Assembly: GCA_030761205.1 (NCBI GenBank)
Contig: JAULJL010000002.1
Coordinates: 43,240,814-43,304,813, forward strand
From: Fremontodendron californicum
Taxonomy: Eukaryota > Streptophyta > Magnoliopsida > Malvales > Malvaceae
Length of the DNA: 64,000 bases
Reading direction: 5' to 3'
The position numbers and the translations under genes are program-made. The notes beneath the pieces are model-generated. The model worked only from the letters and a program-made list of their open reading frames with translations. It did no database searches and was not told where the DNA came from. Position 1 is the stretch's first letter, and each line of letters starts with the position of its first letter. Below are positions 22,719 to 30,895 of the stretch, one piece after another.

Positions 22719-23690
22719 AATTACCCTTTATTGTTTGCGCATTACAGAGCATTTATTGTTTGCCTATTACAGGTAACTCCTTGCATTAAAGTAACTCTGC
22801 TCCATTAATGCAGTAACTCTGCAAGAATAAATATTTCTTGCGCGTCTCCATTAAAGCAACACGCCATAATAAATGTTTTAAGCATTAACTGCAAACATGT
22901 GCTAACTAATGAACCCGAATGGATACCTGTTTTTTCACTATTTATTGCCCTTCACCTTTTAGCGCATTCGCTTATGCTAAACGGCGCCTTTTTTAACGCT
23001 TTCGTATTTTTTTTACAAGTTTTTCTGTTTACGCGTTAACCAACTATCTCAACTATAATAAATGATTTGCGTCTCCTGCATTTAATTTCCATTGTCTTCT
23101 CTGCTTTAACCCAATTACTCACTCCAACCATTAATGGTTATAAGCACATTAAATGTTTTATACATCACATTTTGCATCTACACCCGTTATTGCCTTATTA
23201 TATTCCAAAAAACCAAATTAACCCTTTGCGATTTGACACTATTCCTCTCTTGCTTCTGTTTTTTTTTTTTTTTTCCTTTTACGCGTTTAGTGTCTATGCA
23301 TAGTAATGGGATTTACAACTCAGTCCTCATTAAATTCTTACGCGTTCAAATCTTTTACCATATCATTTTTTTTGTCCAGCGATCCGAATGGTGTTTTCTG
23401 CCCTCTTTGCCAACTGGACTACCACCTCGTTTTGTCCGGTGGTTTCTTGCGTTTGTGGAAATAATCATGCTTCTTTCTTCAACTTCTCCAATGTTCCCTT
23501 CATTTAATTTAATTAAATTAATTAAATTAAATTTTGTTGATTTAATTTATTTTAAATTTTCTCTATTCACTTTTCCCTCTTCCTCAAAGTCTCTCCTCCG
23601 TCTACATCAACAAATACGCACATTGCCCTTTCTTCACCTCCTTCATCCTCCTAGCTTTAGTCCCATTTATTCACCCACATCCAAAAAATC

Positions 23691-23699
23691 TATAAATAG
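23691..23699 (+). promoter_or_regulatory. TATA box inside the Helitron
   Basis: tataaatag lies downstream of a pyrimidine-rich stretch and about 630 bp upstream of the first reading frame. A possible untranslated exon (23985-24036) with acceptor and donor-like borders lies between. This suggests the carried sequence had its own promoter. Confidence 0.45.
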
Positions 23700-24321
23700 C
23701 CCATTCCTTGCAGATCATCTGCAACATGCTTGTTAGTAGTCGAGCTTCATACCAAAACAACTCGTCTTGTTACATTGGTTAGATTTACAGCAATAGAGAG
23801 GTTAGCAAAAAAAACAACTTTTCTTTTCTCTACCCTTTTTCCGCCTTCGTTCTTTATGGAATGCTGATGCCATGTATCTTTTTCGTTAATAGTTATTTAT
23901 TCCTTTTGTCATTTGGGTGTTGAAGTTTGATGAATGGTTATTTGTTTCTCGTGTTTTTTTATTTTTATGTTTGACTTAATGCAGGCAAACAGCTCCGGCG
24001 ACTAGCAGCTATTTCGTTGTCTTTGTTTTGTGGGGTAATATTCGTACTCTAAACATATTCTATTGCTGTCCCAGTCCATGAGTCGTATTCTTTGCTTAAA
24101 TGACCAGCTTTTTCTTTTGTCCTGTTTTATCTGTTTTTCTTCTTTTCGTGTTATTTCTCTTTAATGGGGCCTTATTATTATGTCGTTAATGCTGATCTAT
24201 TTTATTATTTACTTTCTTACAACTTGATTTATTCATTGTTTTTTAATGGAGCACAGTTGTTATATTTTTTAGTTTTTTGTTATTTATTTTTTTAATTTTG
24301 TCGAACTTTAGTCGTATAATC

Positions 24322-24848
24322 ATGCGCCCCGTTGAGATATCGTACAAAGAGCTCCTTAGGTACCTCCTTAGGAAATTGAATATGGCCCCTCCCCCATTTT
24401 TTATGGGTACGAAAAGTCTGGAAAGCGTTTTAGAGCTTTTGTTGATATCAATTTTGGCTCTGTTGAAGTCCCATCAATTGACCGGTTTTGGGATGGTTTT
24501 GCTACAAAGAAACTTTCCTCAGGCCAGGAAGCTGCTGCTGCTGGGATTAAGGCTTTGATGTTACAAAAGGGTTTTGACATTGTTGATGTCAATTTCCCCG
24601 AGCGTGAAACTTTTAAATGGCTCCTCGGTCAAGCTTGTTGTGCAAGAGATACACTTATGTATAGACTTTGTTCATTGGAATTTAATTATAGTGTGTTGGA
24701 GAAACGTTACAGGGATATAATGGCCCGATGTTCTTTGCTAGAAGAGAGGGTCGCATTTTCAAAGCAAGCTCCTCATGATCAACCCACTGTACATCCATCT
24801 ATCATGGCGGGCCTTGATGATGTCGATTCATTTTTTTTGTTTTCTTGA
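24322..24848 (+). pseudogene. dsRNA-binding-domain-like reading frame with a frameshift
   Basis: An acceptor-like ctttag precedes ATG 24322. The first frame reads MRPVEISYKELLRYLLRKLNMAPPP and then derails in a C5/T6 homopolymer stretch (about 24384-24396). The second frame continues IFYGYEKSGKRFRAFVDINFG, then ATKKLSSGQEAAAAGIKALM and a Leu-rich tail, ending at TGA 24846-24848. Together these follow the dsRBD plan: an N-terminal helix, a strand ending in P-x-F-Y, a G-x-x-F-x-A-x-V strand, and an Ala-rich helix with Gln-Glu-Ala-Ala-Ala. The family assignment rests on pattern only. I do not recognise a specific gene. Confidence 0.4.
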
Positions 24849-25840
24849 TCTGCTACTTTCTGGTGCTGTAATCTTCTTAATAGTTTTAGTATGATATTAA
24901 TGTCGATTAGTTTTGCTTGAAAATTGGTTGTGTAATTATTTATCTGTTTTGGTTTTGTTTTTTTAATTGCATTAAACAATTTTTCCTCGTGAAACTTATT
25001 ATTTAATTTATTCTTTTTTCAGCCGGTTTTGTTATTAATTATTGATTATGTACTCATATATTTTCAGTGTTTTAAAAAAACAAATATCTTTTCATGTTAA
25101 TCATTTAAGTTGATTTCTGTTATCTCCCATACCATTAAATGTTGATGTGCCTTTTATTTGGTTGGGTAAAATTTCGTAGAAACTAATCTTTTTAAAAGCT
25201 CTTGTGGTGTAAAAAAGTGTCGATATTATTTAATATAATATCCGGTTAGGAAATTGTGTTTTATTTCGGAGAAAAACTCTTAAAATTTATTTTTATCATT
25301 CACGTGCAGGGTAAATGTTTCTTTAGGGAAAAAATTGTTCGTTTAAAAAAAAATTTATTATTTTTTTAACTGAAATTGATTTGGGCCATCTACATTATCA
25401 TGTAATGAAAATGTAACCGTTATTGGGGAAAATAAGATTTTAGCTAGGCTAATTTTTTAAAGGTATAGTTTTTATATAAAAAAAAGATTATAGCATAATT
25501 TACTAGAAGTGTGATTGGAAAATGTAATGTGTATTTAAAGAAACTATTGAACCTTGTCTTAAAATTAATTCACGATTATGTTGTTTAAATGCCTATGATC
25601 TGAAAAAAACATAGTTGTTTATGTTATTTATTAATGCACAGTAATAATGTTTATATATTATTTAATACAGTTTTACTGCAACCAACATTCGAAAGTACTT
25701 ATCCTCAATGTTTCTTTTATTCTTTTTGCCTAGCTTTTTTTGGTATCCACTTATGTAGTCGTTCTCTTACTATTTTTATATGAAAACTACAATACCGAGC
25801 CTAACTTTTTTTCCTGGTTTTCTTAACGATTCTTTACAGG
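24849..25840. other. Intron or spacer inside the Helitron
   Basis: AT-rich, no reading frame of note. It ends in a good acceptor (ttctttacag, 25830-25839), so it may be an intron between the two reading frames, although the first frame has its own stop. Confidence 0.4.
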
Positions 25841-26098
25841 ATGGATAACGTGAATACTGTCAGCTGTTTGGGTTGCGCCAAATTGATGCAAAAAAAGCTC
25901 AGTATCCCTAAACCGATTTTTTATGTGGAACAGTATGGAGATAATCTTATAAGGGGATATGTCGAGATATATATTTATAATTACCCCTCTAGAATCTATG
26001 GTAATTTTGCTGTAAACTTGGTTGAATCATTCGAAAGAGCTGCGGAGCTGTGTATTAACTTTTTACGTGATACTTTGAAGTTTGATGTTCTTGGCTGA
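25841..26098 (+). CDS. Short dsRBD-like protein or terminal exon (85 aa)
   Basis: ATG one base after a splice acceptor; 85 codons to TGA. It repeats the pattern of the upstream frame: an N-terminal helix, PKPIFYVEQYGD, then IRGYVEIYIY, then an Ala/Glu helix SFERAAELCINFLRDTLKFDV. The shared order P-x-F-Y, R-x-x-V-x-I, S-x-x-x-A-A suggests two related domains encoded side by side. Whether it is expressed alone or as the last exon of a longer transcript cannot be seen. Low similarity to any family I know. Confidence 0.4.
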   Translation: MDNVNTVSCLGCAKLMQKKLSIPKPIFYVEQYGDNLIRGYVEIYIYNYPSRIYGNFAVNLVESFERAAELCINFLRDTLKFDVLG

Positions 26099-26610
26099 AT
26101 TTTGCTGCCGAGGATGACGAGAATGTTACCCTCTTTGGTATCTAATGAACTATCGTATCAGTAAAAATAATATGATTCATCATTTTTTTTGGGAGCTATT
26201 AATATATATATATATGTGTGTGTGTGTGTTTTATATGTTATGTTGGTAGTCTTTGTATCATGTATGGCTTTTTTTTTTTGGAAGAAAGAAAAATGGTGAT
26301 TAACTATATATATATATATATGCTGTGAATTAACTTTTTGTTTACTTCTTTTGAGCTTAGATGTTAGAAATAACTTCTAAAAATAGCAAATTTCAAATAT
26401 GTGTAAATGATTATCAAAAGAGCACTATACGAACTTTTTTTAAAAAAAAAAAACTTAAAGGTGTTATAATTAATTTTGTAAGGAAGAAACATAAAAATGA
26501 ATATTTATCTATGAAAGTAATTAAATGATTTATTAATTTTAATACTTATTATTTTTTCTGAAATGCTAAAATATACCAAAACAAAATAAATAAATTAAAA
26601 AACTTTACAG
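26099..26610. other. Helitron tail with TA/TG microsatellites
   Basis: Non-coding. Contains (TA)n(TG)n at about 26200-26230 and (TA)n at about 26306-26322, then a very A/T-rich run up to the terminal hairpin. Confidence 0.6.
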
Positions 26611-26638
26611 CCCGCGGCGAAGCGCGAATTTTCACTAG
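26611..26638 (+). other. Helitron 3' terminal hairpin and CTAG end
   Basis: cccgcggcgaagcgcg folds into a 4-bp GC stem with a six-base loop. It is followed by aattttca and CTAG. This is the widely shared plant Helitron terminus, with some stem pairs lost on the right side. Confidence 0.8.
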
Positions 26639-26921
26639 TTTGTTTGTAAAGCTTAATCCACATGAAATAGTCATACATACATATAAATTATAAGAAGGAA
26701 AAATAAAGTGGGAAATTTCCGACCACACTTGATATTTCTATATGAAAGCCAACAAATTGTTCTGATTCAAATTTCAATGCACTTACAACCAGAACTAGAC
26801 CATGAACTTTATTTCATCGTACAAGGAAAACAAAGAGAAATAACAATAAAAATAAAAAGTCTTACTGCAGAAAGACAAGATCAATTTCTGGCAAGATTAT
26901 ATAGATATGGTACTACAGGGA

Positions 26922-28481
26922 TCAACATATAGACTGAGTGCTGAGCATGGTATCCACCATCTCTCGCACCACCTTCCAAGCCATAATAACATGTTTATCC
27001 TCTGTAAGAGTGGCGCCAATAGCAAATCTTATCATATAAATTCCATCAACCTGAGCATGAGTCATGTATATGCGCCCTGATGCGTTCATTGACTCTAATA
27101 ATTTTCGGTTAAACTCGTTTGCATGCGTCTGATCCACATCATCATCTTTATGGTAATATTCATTCTGGGTTTTTTTACACAATAATGCTGATGGCAAAAC
27201 CCTAAAACAGACCATAGCGAAATACCTGGGTACTACTACTTCGAACCTACTGTCGCTAGCCACAAGCTCTTCGAAACGTTTTGCCATTTTAACGTGGCTT
27301 CTTAGAAAGTTTCTAAGATTGGCCACACCGTAACTTCTCAGCACAAGCCAAAGTTTCAAAGCTCGAAACCTTCTGCTAAGAGTTATCTGCCAATCTTTGT
27401 AGTCCACGACTTGTTTTGAATCGCTAGCTTTATTTCGCAGGTATTCCGGATTTGTTGAGAGTGATTTTATAAGACTACTTGGATCCTTCAACCAAATACA
27501 ACAACAATCCAAAGTGGTGAAGAACCATTTATGAGCATTAAGACTAAAAGAATTTGCACCTTCTACGCCATTGATATAATGTCGAAACTCAGGGCAAATA
27601 CAGGCACTTCCTGCATAAGCAGCATCAACATGAACCCACACTCCATATTCTTTGGCCACATCGCACAGCGGCCTTAATGGATCAACAGCAGTGGTTGATG
27701 TTGTCCCGATTGTGGCACAGAGATATAGTGGGATTAGTCCAGCTTTTGCATCTGAGCTTATTATAAGTCGTAATGATTCTGGTGACAGACCAAATGAGGT
27801 TGATTTTTTTGTCTTGATGGCCCGTAAATTTTTAGGGTCAATACCGACAATTTTAGCTGCCTTTGCTAGAGCACTATGTGTTTGGTCCGAGCCATAGACA
27901 ACTAATTTCCCAATGTTGTCCCTCCCATATTTGGTCAACATTTGATCTCTTGCAGCTGTTAGTGTACACAACATGGCCTCACAAGTAGTTCCCTGTATGA
28001 CACCCCCTCCATTTCCGGAGAAAAGGAAAGTCTGAGGAAGCTCAAGCATTTGTCCAAGCCAATCCATGACAATGGATTCTAGCTCCGTCGCAGCCGGTGA
28101 TGAGATCCAGTTGAATCCCACCACATTGAAACCGGTGCTAAGCATTTCTCCGAGGAAGCCAGCAATGCTACCACTTGAAGGAAAATATGCAAAATAGTTT
28201 GGACTTTGCCAGTGTGTTATCCCAGGGATAATATGTTGCTGAACATCTTGAAGGATTGCTTCCACGGGTTCTGCAACATATGGGGCGGACATTGGCAAGA
28301 GTTTTCGAAGGTAGCCTGGTTGAACTTGACTGAGAACTGGGTATTTCTCAATGTTTTGGTAATAATCAGCTAGGAAATCTATGATCATGTGACCTTGCCT
28401 TCTGAATTCCTCAGGATCTAGGGGGTTAACGTTGTTGGTAGAATTGCTCCCTAGTTCATTGATAGATGCAAGGCTGCCCAT
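26922..28481 (-). CDS. TYDC: Tyrosine/DOPA decarboxylase (aromatic amino-acid decarboxylase)
   Basis: A single intact exon of 519 aa, as usual for plant TYDC genes. It is a PLP group II decarboxylase. HWQSPNYFAYFPSS is the substrate-pocket region, GNGGGVIQGTTCEA holds the cofactor phosphate, and H203 (in SDQTHSA) stacks on PLP. D286 (VDAAYAGS) contacts the ring nitrogen, and K318 in SLNAHKWFFT forms the Schiff base. The catalytic loop reads NPEYLRNKA with Tyr347. In this family Tyr there goes with true decarboxylation, while Phe marks aldehyde synthases. It should make tyramine or dopamine in the cytosol, precursors of alkaloids and hydroxycinnamic amides. The start lies 15 residues ahead of the conserved LDPEEFRRQG. 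A TATA-like element is at 28553-28562. No sign of decay. Confidence 0.93.
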   Translation of the reverse strand: MGSLASINELGSNSTNNVNPLDPEEFRRQGHMIIDFLADYYQNIEKYPVLSQVQPGYLRKLLPMSAPYVAEPVEAILQDVQQHIIPGITHWQSPNYFAYFPSSGSIAGFLGEMLSTGFNVVGFNWISSPAATELESIVMDWLGQMLELPQTFLFSGNGGGVIQGTTCEAMLCTLTAARDQMLTKYGRDNIGKLVVYGSDQTHSALAKAAKIVGIDPKNLRAIKTKKSTSFGLSPESLRLIISSDAKAGLIPLYLCATIGTTSTTAVDPLRPLCDVAKEYGVWVHVDAAYAGSACICPEFRHYINGVEGANSFSLNAHKWFFTTLDCCCIWLKDPSSLIKSLSTNPEYLRNKASDSKQVVDYKDWQITLSRRFRALKLWLVLRSYGVANLRNFLRSHVKMAKRFEELVASDSRFEVVVPRYFAMVCFRVLPSALLCKKTQNEYYHKDDDVDQTHANEFNRKLLESMNASGRIYMTHAQVDGIYMIRFAIGATLTEDKHVIMAWKVVREMVDTMLSTQSIC

Positions 28482-28552
28482 TGAAATTGAAATTAAACCA
28501 ACTTTGTCTACTGGGAGGTATGAGGCTTCTGCTAATTTCCTGGAGCTAGCTG

Positions 28553-28562
28553 CTTTATAATT
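28553..28562 (-). promoter_or_regulatory. TATA-like element of the decarboxylase gene
   Basis: The minus strand reads aattataaag about 75 bp upstream of the start codon, a usual distance for a short 5' leader. Confidence 0.4.
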
Positions 28563-28886
28563 ATTGGCACAGAATCAAGATAGAAAATTATAGAAATGAT
28601 ACGTGGTGCTTTGGAGGCAACCAGCAGAGGTTCCAATTCCAATCTCCCTCTCCCTCTCACTAACAAATAACAAGGTACGTTCAAAGTTATGATTTTCCAG
28701 CTTTAAATTGGCAATGGCTATTTAATTATTTTTTTTTTTTTTTGTTTCTTAATTTGAGTTGTATGGAAATCTAAGCATTTCTTTGCAATTACTCAATGGC
28801 TGATCAATCTTCAATGCATATTTCGTGTCGACGGCAATGTGCATATTATGAGTAAACTACTACAATTTGCTTTGCTTTATTATTTT

Positions 28887-29008
28887 AACTTCTCTTCTGA
28901 AACTGGCTCTCCTCTTGTCCTAGAAGATTAAGTGCTTGACATTTAATCTGCTTGAGCAAGGTTCGAGACCTGGTAAATCAAAAAAAAAAAAAAACTTCTC
29001 TTCTGAAA
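28887..29008 (+). mobile_element. Small SINE with perfect 16-bp target-site duplications
   Basis: aacttctcttctgaaa occurs at 28887-28902 and again, identical, at 28993-29008. Between them lies a ~90 bp body containing a perfect pol III B-box (ggttcgagacc, from about 28961) and ending in an A-run. B-box, A-tail and long flanking duplications are the marks of LINE-mobilised, tRNA-derived SINEs. A clear A-box is not visible, so this copy may be 5'-truncated. The perfect duplication indicates a fairly young insertion. Confidence 0.8.
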
Positions 29009-29654
29009 AATAAATCTATTAATTGCATTATATGTATGGTAATAAGTTACCCAAATTCCAACAATTAAAAAAAAAAAAAGAATTGAGTATTAAGAATATT
29101 TTTCAACTAACAATCTATATTGATCGACAAGAATTACTTGCGTATATATATATATATATATTGATGAGCAATTTTCTTAATTAGGAATTCTATTTCTACC
29201 TCTAGGCTAGGGGAGTAGTGGTAAAGCGTAAACCATCGGGGCAAATTAAGCCGAGGGTTTTCAACCCCCGATTGTTCCAATAAGAAATAATTAATGATGC
29301 TAATAGATTAGATTTATAAAGCTTTTACTTTTACTTTTACTTTCAATTTCATTGACATTGTTAGCTAGGTTTCCTCATTAAAGCCCGACAAGATAGAGAA
29401 ACCTAACAGCTTGACCAGCAAGAGTAGTGGCCGTGGCTCACTAAAAATTTGAAGGGCCTCTCATTAACCTCTTCCATTTGAAATTGTCAAACCTAACAGC
29501 TTGATCCACTCTTCATGCACTATTTGACCTCCCTCTTGGAAGCATCAAGAAGTAATTAATTAATCCCAAATTAAGTGACATAATTAATGCCCATTAGAAC
29601 ATGGAAAGACAATTGTGCGGTGCAAAGTTATAATGTCCATTGCTTACGTAGGAG

Positions 29655-29690
<36 letters not shown>

Positions 29691-29995
29691 CTGGTCAGTA
29701 ATATTGCCAGCATTTTGCAAGCTCATGCTAATTAAGATTAACTAGCTTCATGACTTCTTCTAATTAAGCAAGGCAAACCAAGGTAGCTGGCTGGGCTATA
29801 AGGACCTAGGAATTAGTTGTAATCTGAGGCCGCCCATTGGAATTAAGCCTAAGTTCGCCAACTAGTGTATAGTGTATTGGCCTACTCAAAGGAAGAAGTG
29901 ATCGATGGAGTTAAAAAAAAAAGGTTCCTTAGCTTGCTAGTTGCTATAGTATTAGGAGGCAAGTGGAAGATTAATTTTTATTCTAAAAAGAAAGC

Positions 29996-30027
<32 letters not shown>

Positions 30028-30342
30028 ACATGAGGACATGTTCCAACAATTAATTCGGTTGGTCATTAATGCATGTTCCATGCATTAAAAATGAATAAAA
30101 GTGCCTTGTTTTGTACATAAACTTGAATGTTTCATCTTCAATCACAATATTAAGGGTTTTAATAAGTTATAAATACAAATTAAATTAAGTCACCTATCCC
30201 TTTTACACCAATACTTTTTTTAATTATTTTTTTAATATGAAAGTACACTTCTACTATGCAAGTTAAACAGCTTTGATTTTTTTCAAACAAAAAAAAAGAA
30301 AGAAAAACTGAATTTTGCAATTGGGTTTGGACAACAATCCAA
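29009..30342. other. Intergenic, AT-rich, several TA microsatellites
   Basis: No gene seen. (TA)n runs occur at about 29145-29161, 29657-29687 and 29997-30020. A stretch at about 29205-29285 (gtagtggtaaagcgtaaacc ... gggttttcaaccccc) looks like another tRNA-derived SINE remnant but lacks clear boundaries. Confidence 0.5.
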
Positions 30343-30422
30343 GGCCCATATCGCAGCCTAAGTGCTCGAGTCACAGCCCATTTATGCTTGATATGGGCTA
30401 TAATTGAGTTGGTTTTTGGGCC
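30343..30422 (+). promoter_or_regulatory. Four site II (TGGGCC/TGGGCT) promoter elements
   Basis: ggccca at 30343-30348, agccca at 30375-30380, tgggct at 30394-30399 and tgggcc at 30417-30422. They lie about 145-220 bp upstream of the rps19-like start. Clustered site II elements, bound by TCP factors, are typical of nuclear genes for ribosomal and mitochondrial proteins, which fits the pseudogene that follows. A related ~100 bp stretch recurs at about 32490-32590. Confidence 0.55.
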
Positions 30423-30564
30423 TTCCAAGTTGTTTCTTTGTTGTTTTCGGTACGTCCAACGCCCAAAGCTCCAAAGCTCCAAACCCCTTCAATTCTCTGG
30501 AAAACTCAGTAGGAAGATAGTTGGGTAGTAGACAATCCAAGGGAAGGGAAGAGAGGATAGGAAA

Positions 30565-30895
30565 ATGATTGGGAAATTATTTGGTCTCCGCCAGGCTTTT
30601 AGCTTCCGATCGATTTCTTCTTCTTCTCTGAAAAATAGCTTAACTTTGATTCCACAAAGAATGAAGAAGAAGAACAAACATCTTTTAGCCAACCGGAAAT
30701 TTTGGTCACGTAGATCTACTATTTTGCCTTAATTCGTTGATCAAACTGTACGGATTTACAATGGAAAAAACTTTGTTCGCTGCAAGATTACTTGAAAGCA
30801 AAGTTGGTCATAAGTTTGGAGAGTTTGCTTTGACTCGGAAAAGAAAACATTTGAGAACCAAAACCGAACCTGCAAAAAAGAAGGGAAAAAACTAA
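30565..30895 (+). pseudogene. rps19: Nuclear-transferred mitochondrial ribosomal protein S19 (uS19m), broken
   Basis: ATG 30565 opens with a mitochondrial-presequence-like stretch (MIGKLFGLRQAFSFRSISSS; rich in Arg and Ser, no acidic residues). It runs in frame into S19 sequence: RMKKKNKHL, NRKFWSRRSTILP, FVDQTVRIYNGKNFVRCKIT, then VGHKFGEFALTRKRKHLRT, the hallmark C-terminus of uS19. Two lesions are visible. One is an in-frame TAA at 30730-30732, after STILP where the family has an acidic residue. The other is a one-base shift at about 30792-30793 after KIT. The last part (30794-30895) is again open to its own stop. The gene apparently moved from mitochondrion to nucleus, gained a targeting peptide and promoter, and later decayed. 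Family recognition is confident; loss of function is inferred from the lesions. Confidence 0.82.

Larger units (their letters stand above)
21030..23300. repeat. Tandem duplication of a ~1.1 kb segment
   Basis: Copy 1 is about 21030-22138 and copy 2 about 22139-23300. Shared landmarks in the same order include the fold-back block, aatgttttaagcattaactg, tttacgcgttaaccaactat, aatgatttg(a/c)gtctcctgca, ttaatggttat(g/a)agcacat and cttgcttctg plus a T-run. Copy 2 has a small insertion near 22730-22790. A short stretch at 23281-23300 resembles the beginning of a third copy. Confidence 0.85.
23047..26638 (+). mobile_element. Probable Helitron with two captured or internal reading frames
   Basis: The right end is diagnostic: a GC hairpin (cgcg-gcgaag-cgcg, 26613-26626) in an AT-rich setting, then a short gap and CTAG at 26635-26638 followed by T. 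The proposed left end TCTCAACTATAATAAATG at 23047 is preceded by A, so the element would sit between A and T as Helitrons do. The same left-end word also occurs at 21875 in the first copy of the 1.1 kb duplication, so the true left end is uncertain. No Rep/helicase is encoded, so this would be a non-autonomous element. It contains a TATA box and two short reading frames. Confidence 0.65.

Noticed and set aside
23134..23736. 200-codon plus-strand frame at the Helitron's left side
   Set aside because: It overlaps the 1.1 kb duplicated repeat and the TATA/leader region. Phe/Ser/Leu-rich translation of T-rich DNA, no recognisable domain.
26708..26932. 74-codon plus-strand frame beside the decarboxylase stop
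   Set aside because: Lies in the presumed 3' UTR of the minus-strand decarboxylase gene; no family resemblance.
28903..28992. A functional tRNA gene at the B-box
   Set aside because: B-box present but no A-box, no cloverleaf and no acceptor stem pairing. The A-tail and target duplications fit a SINE.
29205..29285. Second tRNA-derived SINE
   Set aside because: A-box-like and B-box-like words are present, but no A-tail or target duplication could be found, so it was not listed as an element.
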